Below are positions 37,801-52,800 of a stretch of DNA of 64,000 nucleotides, piece after piece (position 1 is the first letter of the stretch; the number at the start of each line of letters is the position of its first letter). Below the pieces are notes generated by a model, which saw only the letters and a program-made list of their open reading frames with translations, had not been told where the DNA came from and ran no database searches. The position numbers were made by a program, and so were the translations under genes. This stretch comes from Meghimatium bilineatum (lineage: Eukaryota; Mollusca; Gastropoda; Stylommatophora; Philomycidae). Location: NCBI GenBank assembly GCA_034231615.1, contig CM067312.1, positions 4,939,001 to 5,003,000 on the forward strand, read 5' to 3'.

Positions 37801-40800
37801 CTGCACAACTCTCTATTTTCAATATCTTTTATCAGGATTGTTGTCACTTCTTTACCATGCCACAATTGTCAACCTATCTAATATTTTCTCACATTGTCGT
37901 CTTCGATTTCATTTACCTGTAACTATGTTCTCCAGACTTCCCTGACTCACAACAGGTCCAAAAAATAAATATTGTCTCTTTTATGTTCACTACACAGAAA
38001 TAAAAATAAGAACTGCCATCAAGAGAAACAAAATGTCAGTTTATCTAACCTGTCTTTGAATTCTAGGAGTTGCAGTGTGTAGCAGACTGAACAAGTCTTG
38101 TATAAGGGGGCACTGCTGGGCCAAGTACTTTCTGCCCACAGAGGATCCACTCAGGGCCACCACCATTGAGACAAGCTCAAAGCAGTACACGTCAGATCCG
38201 TGCATTTCCACCGAGGCTGTTGCTTGTAGCAGTGAGTGTTCCCATTCTTCTTTCATCTTGGCTGCTTCTTTCCTGATGCCCTGGACAATGTGGTTGCACA
38301 CCTATGACAAAAATGTTCACAGTAAATCTATGATAAAATGTTCACAGTAAATCTATGATAAAATGTTCACAGTAAATCTATGATAAAATGTTCACAGTAA
38401 ATCTATGATAAAATGTTCACAGTAAATCTATGATAAAATGTTCACAGTAAATCTATGATAAAATGTTCACAGTAAATCTCACATATTTACATCGTACACT
38501 ATGTGAATGACTTACACTCATGACATTCTCTGTACAACCTAATCATGATATGCCCCAACAAAACATTTTTTTTCAATAAAAATAAAGTCCATGCCTTATT
38601 TTATTATTTAAAATAGTAAAATGTCCAACCATACTTTGTGTTATATAAAATAGTAAAATGCCAACCATACTTTGTGTTATATAAAATAGTAAAATGCCCA
38701 ACCATACTTTGTGTTATATAAAATAGTAAAATGCCCAACCATACTTTGTGTTATATAAAATAGTAAAATGCCCAACCATACTTTGTGTTATATAAAATAG
38801 TAAAATGTCCAACCATACTTTGTGTTATATAAAATAGTAAAATGCCCAACCATACTTTGTGTTATATAAAATAGTAAAATGCCCAACCATACTTTGTGTT
38901 ATATAAAATAGTAAAATGCCCAACCATACTTTGTGTTATATAAAATAGTAAAATGTCCAACCATACTTTGTGTTATATAAAATAGTAAAATGTCCAACTA
39001 TACTTTGTGTTATATAAAATAGTAAAATGTCCAACCATACTTCAGTATCTTCAGTTATTTTATTTGTGCACAATTGAAAAAAAACACCTTGTTTTTTTTT
39101 CTTTCTCCGAAGAAATGAATACCATGCACATTTGTGATATGACATTTCTGACACATTCAAATAATCAAATATCCAATAACAGAACATCCCATTGATGTGT
39201 ATCTAGCTGAAATAAAATGTGGGTAAGTAAAATTAAAAAAGTAAAGTAACCCATAGCATTTATTAATGCCGTAGGGGTGTGAGATGTTAGCGATCTCACA
39301 TTTCAGAAGCTCTGCAAATGAGGGCGGTAAGCCGTCTCCTCTCCCTCGTAGTCGTTACAAACCGGATTAATCTGGTACCCATTTAAAGGTGGGTTGACCC
39401 GGGAACCATTGCAATCTAAAAATACATTTCCGACTTAACTGGGAAATGAACCCAGGATCACTCATATGCAAAGCCAGTGCGCTAACGCAGCTCCCTAGAT
39501 GTGGGTACTTTATATTGAATACCAAGATACATTGTTGGAATCCATCTGCACGTAAATTATCAACCCACCTATGGCGTATAAATTTCATGCAATAGTTGAA
39601 TTACTGTAAATTATATTCTTTAAGAAAAAAAAAACATTATCTCTTAGGAAAGGAAGTTCTCAATGTAAGGAAATTGCAATAAAGGCTGATTTTAAAATTA
39701 CACAATAATGGAAGCATGAAAAATGCAAGATTGCTTGCAAAAATCCATGTTAATGACAGGTTATGAAGATATGAAATTAAGTGAAGCAACAGGTATTGTG
39801 AAAGAAACTATAGTTCACAATCGCAAGACTTGAACTCAGGACTTCTGTATGAAAAATTAGTGCAATGTTGAACTATGACACATACATACTAATCTATTTG
39901 TCTTGTAGATTTGTTAAAGTGTTATTTATTATTATTACTTAATGTCATGTAGACCTGATGGTTAGTGCAGCACAAAGGCCTGACTGTCTGTGCTTGATTT
40001 GCTCAAGTACATAATTTTTCTATTACTATGAAAAAACTACAGACACCAAAGTTGAGACATGACAAATAACATGGACAAACCTGTCTCTGCATGTGAGAAA
40101 GCTTGCTGCGGCTGAATAGAATGCTGACCATGTGCTCCTTCAGGTCATTATCTCCATCAACTTTATCTTTGTCCTCCCTCTTGTCATCATCTGTCTCACT
40201 ATCTTCTGGACTAGTCACGAGCTTGCCAAACACCTAACACAAGCAACAATAGTTATTGTATTTGATACAACAAAGTCAAACATCTAACACAAGCAACAAT
40301 AGTAAATGTATTTGATACAACACCGACAAACACCTAACACAAGGAACAATAGTAAATGTATTTGATACAACACTACCAAACATCTAACACAAGCAACAAT
40401 AGTAAATGTATTTGATACAACACAGACAAACACCTAACACAAGGAACAATAGTAAATGTATTTGATACAACACTGCCAAACACCTAACACAAGGAACAAT
40501 AGTAAATGTATTTGATACAACACAGACAAACACCTAACACAAGGAACAATAGTAAATGTATTTGATACAACACTGCCAAACACCTAACACAAGGAACAAT
40601 ATTAAATGTATTTGATACAACAAAGTCAAACATCTAACATAAGCAACAATAGTAAATGTATTTGATACAACACTGCCAAACACCTAACACAAGGAACAAT
40701 AGTAAATGTATTTGATACACTGAATTGCTGTTGGTTGGTTGCTGATTCAGTGGCCCATGTTCCTATGCCCTTTGACCCAATGCCATTGCGTGAGTGATGT

Positions 40801-43800
40801 ATGCATATGTTTGTGAGCTGTTGTTTTGCTCCATATAAGGTATTCCATTTGTCTGGTCTTGGAGAGAGAAGCATTTTCCTGACGTCACTCGGTGCTGGAC
40901 ACTCAAAAAAGGTGGTGATTGACAGTGTCATAGGGATGAGTACACAGACAGCACCCTGGAGTATGTTGTTGTTGTGCTGTGTTCAGGTGATTGTTAAGCT
41001 GTATAAATAAACAATTCTTCTATGTTATGTCCATGCACCTTTGTCCTTTTGTGACAGAATTCTAGGTGGACACAGAATGCTAGATATACCATTACTGTGG
41101 AAGGGTCAACAAATCGGACAGAAGAGCGATGAACCAGTTGGTCCAGACATGTGTGCTGCATCTCCTATCAGAGCTTGATGATTCTGGAATACTACAGCAC
41201 TGGAATGGCTCTCTTTTGGAATGCAACAAGCATCCATAAACCCTACTGTCTTATGAGTCTGGGTACGAATGCGATGTCAAAAGATATCTGTTTAAATCTA
41301 GGGGATTATTTCATCATCATCATGATATAGTCCTGCTAAGTTGACAGGGCAAAGTCCATTTCTTGTCTAGGTGGAGGTTGTGGGCCCATACTTTCTGTGT
41401 CAATTAACTTCTATGACACAAATTTAATACACAAATTGTTTGAAGAACTGGCACATTGAAAAGCATATGCCGAAAGTCTAGACTCATGTTCTATATTGAC
41501 ATTTTGTTTACAAAGTCTAACATGACCTATCAATCTCAAGTGACTGGTATCTAGGCAAAACATGATGGTCTACTTGTGCAGAAATTAAAGTGAGTAAATA
41601 TAGAAGATTATATGTCTTCAGATATAGATTAGTCATGTTGGTGTGACATCAGAGATGTGGATGGAACAACAGATTGGTAGAATGTCAATCCATGTAACAT
41701 TTGTAACAGACAAAAGACATCAGAGATGTACAAAAGTGATGAATGTGACATTCCATATATACAAAAGATATCAGAGATGTACAAAAGTGATGAATGTGAC
41801 AAAATAGGTGAGGCTATTGAATGTTCAGGCATATGGTCAGAGAAGACATAGAGATGGTCAATCTTAGATATAAATATAAATAACAATTTGGAGATGGGAT
41901 TGCATTTATTAATTCATAAAATATTGTTTATGGACTATATGATGTCATACTCGCTTTTGTTCCCATACAGTGAGCCAGTGAAACATTGCAAATAAACCTG
42001 ATGAAGAACTTAATAATGAAATCAATCAATTATTATTTGCTGATGATCAAAGTTTAATATACAAAGATGAGGAAACTTTGCAAAAGTACATCAATGCATT
42101 GTTGTTAGCATGTCAGAAGTACAACATGAAAATTAATATACAAAAAACAGAAGTTATGAAAATTAGCAAGTCTTCAACACCAATGAATATAACAATAGAT
42201 AACACCAAAGTGAAATAAGCCAAAGAATTTAAGTATCTAGGCAGAATTTTTTCCGAAGATGGAAGACTAGACAGAGAAATAGAAACAAGGTGCCAGAAAG
42301 CAAACACAGTGACTTACCTACTTTCACCATTACTTCTTCATCCAAAGATCAAGATGGAAATTAAAAAACAAATAATATCTACAATTTTTATACCAACAAT
42401 GTGCTACCAATGTCAAACATGGTCTTTAACAGCTTCACAGCAAAGAAAAATTGTCACAAGTTAAATGAAGTGTCAGAGGAAAGCTGAAATGGTTACCAAA
42501 CTAGATAAAATTAGAAATGAAGAAATTAGGAAAAGAGTTGGTATAATATCATGTATCGAACATATTGAGAGACAGCAAGTAAAATGGTTCGGTCACCTTA
42601 TGAGAATGAAGCCAAACCAGATACCAATAAGAGCATATAATATAAGAATATCCGAGCGTAAAGCCAAAGGTAGACCAAGAAAATGGTGGATAGAAAACAT
42701 TAAGATAACCTTGAACAAACATGGACTAAATGCAACCTTGGCGACACATCTGGCCTTGAAACGACAGCTTAAGATACCACCCCTACGCTTAACGGCAAGT
42801 GTGAATGTGATCAACAATCATTCACCTGGGGATAGACAATAGACAGTGAGCCAGGTTGGCATGCACATTGGCAATGTCAGGCATATCAAGGTAAGCAATC
42901 AAATAAATTTGGTCTCAATGGGACCCAAATTAATCTAGTTTGAATATGTTAGATTGAATATATTAGCAATAATTATTTACCTACTTAAGCAGGGGTGTTT
43001 TGAATCACCCCCCCCCCCTCCTCCCCATCACATATCTACCACCTCATGTTTCATACAGGTAATAAACATAACAGGATCACTCTGCTTGTTTGCAGTCTCT
43101 ATTGTTTTATCAACTAAATAACAACAATAACAGTCTGTACTATGGGAACCAGTTCTCTAGTACTTTTGAGTCTACTAGCGATATGGTTACAGTGTGGAAG
43201 TCATAAAAAAACTGAAAATATTAGTTACCACCGCAAATATGTCGGGCAATTGATGCAAAATAAAACAGATGACCCAACACATTTCCATTTTCTGAACTAC
43301 ATCCTGCTGGAAATCTAGTAGGAAAATTGTCTTATTTCAAAAGATATAAGAGTTTGAGAACGAGCGCAAAAAAGCAACTAAAAAAGCACACAAAAAGCAG
43401 ACAATTCATTTTAACAAATGGCTACAAGTAGCTTACCTGAGAGGTGAGAATTCTGAACACCTTGAGTGTCTCTGATTCACAATTGTCCTGCTGTATCTGA
43501 GCAGCACCTTTCTTGACTTCCATCTCCATTTCCTCATCCTTAATTGAGCCCAGGATCTAAACAATCATGATAATGAGTTAACAGACTGCTTTTATTAATA
43601 ACTTTTTATGTCCTTTCTGGCCATCAATGGCTTTTTGCATGTTTACAGACTTTCATGAAACCAGCCAGTGTTAACTACAGACACAGTTTTACACATGACT
43701 GCTTGCACATGCAGGTATTATGGACATATTATTAAGTTTGCCATTTAACTGACCACCTCTCGAGTCTGTTGATTAGTTTCAAGTGAAAGCCAATGACAAT

Positions 43801-46800
43801 ATATTTGAAACAAGCAGAACTGCAGAGATGGCAGAAGATGGCTTAATTACACCATCGAATGGTAGGGTTTTTCCAATCTGGATTTTCTGTAGGGGTTTAC
43901 CCCCTTTGCCTAAGGCATTTCTGTGCTAACCTTTTGTAGTAAATGACTACAATAAGTTACCAAACACAAAGGCATGCAACAAAATCAAATCATAAACAAA
44001 GAATAATCTATTAATCAATCGACATTCACTTTTCTATGGAAACATGGTTGGAAAATTTCCTATGCTTTGCAAATGAATTTCTTGCAAGAATCGTAGAATG
44101 AAATCCTGTTAAGAGTTATCTAGAAACTGTGACAAATGATAACAAATAATTATGGAGCATGATATGAAGTGTGATAATAAAATTAAAAACAATAACAATA
44201 AATTAAATGGCAAACAAAATTAACGAAAAAGTATCTAATTCTTACTTTGATCTGTCTTAATCTGAGACTTTGGTCTGGACCCTTGAGCTCAATAGTAAGA
44301 TGACGTGAGGCAGCATTGGTGGATGATGGCAGTGGGCAACTAATCCATCCACAATGCCGAGTATCAACATCAGCCTGATAGGATGAGATAACATTTGACA
44401 AAATAGATATCCACAAGAATGGGATATTCTGATACAGCTAATGATTTTACAAGACTGTTCAGATGTACTAAGCCGCAGTAACTATTAGGTGCGATTAGGT
44501 TGCTTTCCTTGCTGTGTTTACATTTCCCAACCCATGCATCAGGTCCCCATTTACACCTGCGTTGACTGAAGGAAAGATTATGTCAGGTGAGAAATCACAA
44601 CCTGGATTTTTGCGTGTGTCCAGACATGGTTTCAATCTGACACACTATAACCTGATGATTGTAAGCAAACTCGCTATCAACTAGGTTACCGAGTTCCCTA
44701 CAGATCCAGTAACTTCTGATAAAACTTTACTCGCTGTAACCTGATGACAGCAAGCAAGCTGACTATCAACTAAGCTACCATGCTCCTTACAGATCCAGTA
44801 ACTTCTTCTGATAAAACTTGACACAGAGTCTTGGTTTGTTTCTTCCCTTGATGAATAACTTGTTTTAAAATATGTATGTCATATTTTTTTAATAACATAT
44901 TTTCAAAAGTAATTTACGGTCTATTTCTTGTGTGCATTTCTAGCTTCTGCATCCATATACCAATACAGGCAAGATGATCATAACAGTCTATTTAGAGAGA
45001 TGAGGAAATATGTGGAAACTTTGGTATAATGAAGTCAATCCTCTATATTTGACTACCAATATTCTAAACACATGGCCACCTCACTTAATTAACATAACTA
45101 AGCCAGTAATCTAGTAACTTGATTATTCAGTGCTAAGAATTAACATAACTATACCAGTACTCTAGTAAAATGATTATTCAGTGCTAAGAATTAACATAAC
45201 TATACCAGTACTCTAGTAACATGATTATTCAGTGCTAAGATTTGTAACAGATGAAAAATTACAGAAGACAAACATGCTTTGAATAACTTGATACCCTGTC
45301 TAGCAGTAACAATAATAGTAGTAATAACTTACAGTTTTAATCTTCTTCAAATCATCAGCAGAGGTACCAGCATTGAAAGTCACATTTGATACTTTATTCT
45401 GAAACAAAAAATAAAGTGATTCATAATTACCGTATATTTCCATGTATAAGCAGAGAATTTTTGTATTTAATCTGCTAACAGTGTATAGGGACGGCTTATA
45501 AATGAGTACAAACTGAATATTCCAGAGTGTTGGTTACTAAACACAATAACAAAAAGAAAACTACGCCTGTTTGGTCATATAAAGAGACATAACTGTTTAG
45601 AAAGACAAATAATGGAGGGAAGAGTACCTGGGAAGAGGAGAAGGGGCAGACCAAGAAGACGATGGACTGACGACATTAAAGATAATATGAATACATCGCT
45701 AGAAAATGCAAGCCACATCGCCCAAGACAGAGAGAGGTTTCAGAGAGTTCATTGGGAAGACAACGTTCTGGAAGGAATACGTCACATGACACAACACAAT
45801 TCTTTAAAAAATTAGCGGTAGAAACACACAAAAAATGAAAAAACAGGATAACGACAAATACCGGTAACAGAGGAGAAAAACTTACTGGTACCAGTGTAAA
45901 CAGTCATTATAATCCCTCGAAGTTGGAATTATACTGGATAAATGCAAACCATGTAAGATTTCATAATTTTATTATTGAAAGTAGTGATTTTTCTTGACAT
46001 GTATGCATATTTTTTTAATTTCTTATGTGCACATTTGAATTATGCTCTCTATAGACAGTCTGTTGAATCAATGAAGGACTGTATTCTTATCTCTATTTAT
46101 GCAGTAACTACCATACTCTCACATCCATACAGCATAACAGAAAGAACCATATTAGTTATACAGTTGCATAGCTACACAACCTGCAATAGAGGTTTTCTAG
46201 TGACTGCAATAATTCAATTTTTCTGGTGACTCAGCAATATTATCATTATTCTTGTTCTGAGTTGGTTCTTAAACTCCTGTACACTATCAGGATGTAGTCC
46301 AGAGAGCAGAATGCATTATGTCATGGTTTACAGCTTTGCTATGATATCTGTGTCTTTTTGTGTGACACATTCGACTTCAGTATGGCTTCTAGGTCATTTA
46401 GCCAACTCCCCCATAACCTCCTTAGTTGCCTCTTACTACATGCATGAACAGTAAACAGTGTTGTTATTCTTTGCTCCTCTTTCGGAACTCAGCAACACAG
46501 GGGCATCAACAATATTAATGTCTCTCATAAACTAATCAGAAAGTATGTTATCAGAAAGTAAGCCATCAGAAAGTAAGCCATCAGAAAGTAAGCCATCAAA
46601 AAGTAAGCCCTCAGAAAGTAAGTTATCAGTAAGTACATTATCTATCAAAGTTTACCATCTTGATATTTATAAATGTATTTTTGAAAAGAGAAGTATACAC
46701 ATAAAGCTTGTCCACCGAATCCGAGCGGCACAAGTCTTGTGTGGGTTTGGAGAAATCGGGTGCTGACGTTTATCCCCGTAAACTGTGACACCAAAATAAA

Positions 46801-49800
46801 CTACTTACAGCCATGTCTCTGATGTTGTCAACATGAACATAGACAATTGTTGGTACTGTTTTTGTTGAACATGTGACTGTCAGCACTTTGAGCTTATTGC
46901 GATCTTCATCACCACTTTCCCAGAAGGTCTCCGTTGAATTGTCTGCACAGTGGAGAAAAAGGGAAACAAAGAATGTAGGTTATATACCCGGTAAATGGTT
47001 TCACAAAGAAATTGGGCATATATTTAAAAATATTCTAAGAATGACACAATTACAATAAAAATTCAAACAATTTGTAAGAATGAAATCCACGCGTTTCCAA
47101 TTTTATATACAAATGTAAAAGTAGGATGCTTCTGGCTGGAAAAAATACACAAATTGGATGCATTGTCTGTCCAGGACATAGTCATCAACCCTGTAATTTT
47201 CTTTGGCTACAATGATTTTTAAGGCAATATTTACATTCATTATGTTGTCATTGTCCAGTATCTCTCAGTCACGGTCCTTTGGCTGGATCACGATAATATC
47301 AATTATTTACTGTCCAAACTGACTACAAGTTAATGTTGCAGCTCCATTTTCCACAGAGAACAGACTGGAAGGATGGAGTTTTTACAATCTACTTCAGGAC
47401 TATCCAGATCGAGAAGCTGGGGAATGACCATCTGGATATATGCACCCACTGGAGCAGCTGAGACATAGAAAATGACATTAAGATTCGCTGATATCCTACA
47501 CATTGTGGATCTCCAACCATTTCTGCCACGCCCAAGTATATCATTTCTATTAGTCGTCTTTTGATGTTTTGTGTGTATCTTGATAAAGACTTTTTTGTTG
47601 AAATGTTGAAAATGTTTTGTGTATTTAATTTGTATGTTTTCTTGTTTACAAATTATAATTCCCTAGTTTTAGTGATAATCCGTCTTGTCTAAGTGGAACG
47701 CTATAAAAACGTGTTTTACGTAAGTACAGTGATACCAAATAGCTCTGACTATATGGCAAACATGGCCTGGACGTCTAGTTCAAGGTGCACAAAATAGGGT
47801 CACTGTCTTCTTTCCAGGCATGTCATAAGAGAAGTTGAGGGATATGATGACAACCTGTCAACTGTGAACAAAAAAATCATCATTGTCACTGCAAGACTTA
47901 TCTTAATATGTTAATTGTATGTTCTGTCACATGGTTCACAATAAGAATTCTCTCACCTGTCAAACTGCCAATCATAGCCTGACGACTTGAAGCCTTGATG
48001 TCTGTCATCCCCGTCAGGTCCTTCAGACAGATCACTTTGTGCGTCACCTACACAAACACAAGTGACAGTCATGACACAACAGACAACAATAACATTTTCA
48101 TGAGTCTGACAATTTATTGTGGGATCTCTGTGGCACAGTGGTTAAGTGTCATACAGGGTTTGATACGAAACCGTGACATTTTGTTTAATCGTGTATTATT
48201 TCAAAGGTCCCAGGGGATTATTGCTTACAGCTAGAGTTATGTGCTCTGAAATGACAGTTATTTATACAAAACACAAAGTCTGAGAATAAACGCAGTGGAA
48301 GAAGAAAATACGTGAGACAACAGTAATACTGTAGAACAATAGCACTTATAACAAAACACAAGGTAGTACAGTTTTATAGAGAATAAACAGAAACAGACCA
48401 AATGGTATAAACACATTTCTTTCCAACCCGCTGGTCAGTTAGTCTGTTTAGAGGGAAGAAGTACGTGTGGGGGAAACTTAAGTATAATTAAGTCAGTTCT
48501 CTACATCTTCAGGACAATTGATTACCTCCACTTGGATATAACATCAAGGAATGGACAGGACAAGACTTTTCCTCACTCATCCGTATTGCTGAAGATTGAA
48601 ATCGCTGGAGGACTCAGTGTGCTGAAGCATTCAATGTGGTACCCCTACGCTAGAGGGCTCTGTGTGCTGAAGCATCCAATGTGGTACCCCTACGCATCTG
48701 ACGGGTTACGGATTTATGAGATGAGAGACTTGGATATAATAAGTGTGTGTTTATTTTGATATCCAAGAATTATGAGCGTGTGACATATTCTATCCAGAAC
48801 ATAGTCTTCTTTATTGATCTTCTGAACACCTCGCAATCTTGGGCGAGTTTACCTACCTCCTCAAGCGGCACGTTTAAACAGTCACGTATATCATTTGTCC
48901 TTCATCGTCTTGGGTGGCCTCTTCCTCTGCTGCCATTTACTCTGCCTTCTGGTATTAGTCTTTCCGTGCTGTTATATCTCTTTAGATGACCAAATTCAAC
49001 TTTCTTGTTATGATGTTATTTAGGAGCCAGCCCTCTTCTACGTTTAATGATTGTAATACTTCTTTGTTTGTCTTCATTAGTCAACGTTAATCTCAAGAAT
49101 TTAAACTCTCAGAGAACCGGACTGATTATTTGGAAATAACAGACATAAGCATGAAGCCTGTACACTATACATTTTTGTATTCATAATTGGATTCTCTAAA
49201 AAACTGATACAGTTTGAGTTAAATATACGGTATTCATTCGGAAGTTCGGTAAGTTCACAATTCACATCCACAATTTTTTATTTACAAATTATTTTTTATT
49301 ATTAAAATTAATTTTTCAATAATGAAAGAAATTGAATTCAATATAAACTTGTTAGTCACATTCTCTGTTTATTTATGTTTCAAAATATATATATATATCA
49401 CATTATAATTTAAATATATTTAGAACTACTATTTCTTGTTTTCGTGACATGAGCCCAGAAAAAAAATCTAAAAAGAATTAATTCTGTCAAAACGCTAAAA
49501 ATACTCCTAAGTGAATGAGTTAAATAGAGCATGGAAGACTGACATTAAAATGTCATTTAATATAAGTTAGTCACTGATGTTAAGATGTCATTTAATATAA
49601 GTTGGTAAATTTCCTCCCCACCTCAATCCTTAATTATCCCACACCCCACATTGGTATAGCCCCTCTAAAGCCGAAAACATAAAATGTGACATAACAAAAT
49701 GAGGCTGTGAGGGAAAAAAAACATGCAATTAAAATTTGTAAATTATCAGTGGTGCCAAAACTGAAATAGTCTACCAATATGGAACATGGCCAGAGAAGTT

Positions 49801-52800
49801 TCACAATGATATATACAAATACAATATGGCTACCACATAAGTGTCAACTAGTATGGATTTTCCATATTAACATGAATTTCGCTCCTCCCCAACCAAACAA
49901 AAATTATTTTATAAAATGTCACTCTGTGTTAAATTATTTTCTAGTAATTATTAATAATGCAGACGTTTTTACTTTTTTTTGTGGTCCTAAATATGGACGT
50001 TATTAATTGAAATATGGAAATAAATTGTTAAAATTACAAATAAATTGTCAACTATTCTATCAACAAACACAAAATAGTCTGCTTGAATCAACAAACACAA
50101 AATAGTCTGCTTGAATCAACAAACACAAAATAGTCTGCTTGAATCAAAAGATTCTTCACTGGATATGAAAAACATGATGGACGAGAGTCGTTGACAATAA
50201 ATAAACAGGATTGTAGAAAATTAGAGGCAATAGAGATGTAGTTTTATGGAGGAACGCCAGAGTACCATGGGACAGCTAGAAAAATTTATGAGGAGGTGCT
50301 AAAAAATCAAATGCGAAACATGGGTTACCTATATGGATCAAAAAGATATATTTTTTGGACCCGTTATCACACTTGGAGAAAATATTTACAATGGGCAAGA
50401 TTGAAAACAAGAGATACCAAAGTTATCACACTTGGAGAAAATAGTTACAACAGGTAAGATTGAAGACAAAAGAGACCAAAGATGATGGCAACATGAGAAA
50501 ATATGAGATAGTTAAACATTGTGGTATGGTAATGAGTTAAAAGGATTCTTATACAAGCTCCTAGAGATAGAGAGTTATGAAGATACATGATCCCCAATGC
50601 CAGCCAGCACAGTACTTGATGATACAGAAAAATGAACTTACCTTATAACATGAAAGAAATTTAGTTGCTAAATACTTTGTAAACATATCAAAACTTAAAC
50701 ATCATAATTATTTAAATTGTTACAGTTAAAAGAGATTTGGTGCTCGGGTAAGCACTCTTTGCTAGAAACTGAATCAAACACAATTTTTTTAAACTAACAA
50801 AATAGTGAGAATAAAAGGGGAACAAATATTTGGTATGAGGATTATAAAAACAAAAAGGGGTTCATGTTTTATTAAAGGGTCTACCATTCCAACTTTGTAT
50901 AAAATTTGCCCAGATCTAAAATTTAGTTAAAGTTTGTGATATCACTGATTGCCGACTCAGTTCGAGATAATACAAAATGGCTACGGTAAGTTTCTTAGCC
51001 TACCTGTGGCAGAGAGGGATGAAATGAGAAAATATTAAAAGATATGGACAGATACTGGTCACCTACATAACCCAAATCCCAACACCAGTCTTTCCCCACC
51101 CATACAATCCTCCCAAAATCAGTCTTTAACTAAATAAATATCTCACTGATGGATAATTATAGCCAAGGGAAATAAGCAATGAAAAGTGAAGCACACAGAT
51201 TTGCCTGCCCATTGTAATTTATTTTGTTTTGCTTTCCACAAAATAAGGTAGGCCCTTTAAGCAAACATGAACCCAAAAAGGTTAGCAAATGTTTGGGTGA
51301 TAAAAAGATGAAGTTAATAAATGCATCGACTCACCGAGTCACATATGGACATGGATCTTCTAATCTATACAAGACAAAAGCAAGCATGCCATGAGTTGAA
51401 TGAATGGAAGACTGCAGTAAAACTACAAATACAAGGAATTGATGTTTTGACCAAAAGCCTTTATCAAGACAGGGACACACAAACACAAAATGGAACATCG
51501 ATGTGTATGCCACGAGCAGGATCAATCTGATGAACATAGTCACAAACATTTGCATCAAGAAATTCAAATTTTCTACTGTCTAATATCCTGCCTCAGGCAC
51601 ATGATGATGCTACTGCTTAATTGTTGTCATCAAGTGTAGAGGTGAGAGGTTTTGTTTTCATTTCAAATGTGTCACCTCAGTTGTATAACATCAATGTTTG
51701 TTGAAAATGTCTTGAATGTTATCTGTCCACTTCTTTCCTGACCTTATTATGTAACCAGATTGTATTTCATTATATGCATTTGTTGGGAGTGGGGTGTATT
51801 TCATTCTCATAAGATGTCCACATCATAGAAAGTTGATGTCTCTTGATATATTCAATCCATGACATACTGCCTATTCTATTTCTGATGTCGTCATTTTGTA
51901 AGTTATATATTCTGGTAATGCTGACAGTCTTTCTCAAACATTTCATTTCACATGTACTTGGCTTTCTCCTGTGTGACGTTGTCAGTGTCCAAATCTGGCA
52001 TTTGTAACCGAGTGTTGGTATATAAGTACACTATCATCTGTTGACTTTGATCTCAATTATCTCATGTCTAAGCAGTGGTGACAGCTAATAAGTCATGGTG
52101 CCTTATGGCAACCTAATTCTCTAATAAGTCTTGGTGCCTTTTGGCAACCTGATTCTCTAATAAGTCTTGGTGCCTTTTGGCAACTTGTTTCTCTAATAAG
52201 TCTTGGTGCCTTTTGGCAACTTGATTCTCTAATAAGTCATGGTGCCTTTTGGCAACTTGTTTCTCTAATAAGTCTTGGTGCCTTTTGGCAACTTGATTCT
52301 CTAATAAGTCATGGTGCCTTTTGGCAACCTGATTCTCTAATAAGTCTTGGTGCCTTTGGCAACTTGTTTCTCTAATTCTTCTTCTTCTTTCGTTCACTTG
52401 AAACATGTCTATATCTGCAATTCTGTCTCCTTAATAAAACTCACTGTCTTTTGTAGTTCATACAGTGTCCCATAGAGCTTTGATTCCAGTGTTGTTTCCT
52501 CTGGCCAATATGTCTGCCTCAGCGTTTCATGCTCAGAACACTCTTGAAGTATATGTTTGGCACTCTGTACTGCCTGTCCACATGTACACATGGCCGTGTT
52601 GCCAATCTTGAACTTTGTATACATGTGACTGCGGAGTCGGTTGTGTCCTGTTCTGAGACGTAGAATTATAACTTGTTCTGATCTGTTCATAATGTGATAG
52701 TCATCTTGTGTTGGTGTTTGTGGCTTTCTTATTGACTTGATCATCTGTTTTTTCTGATGGTAGGTGATTGGTATATCTGGTTGATCTTCGGCAGCACCTT

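Noticed and set aside
39245..39505. tRNA gene
   Set aside because: A and B boxes are present, but there is no paired acceptor stem and a SINE body follows; the same applies to the other tRNA-like heads.
42465..42842. Host protein of 125 residues
   Set aside because: It is the C-terminus of a decayed LINE ORF2 with upstream stops.
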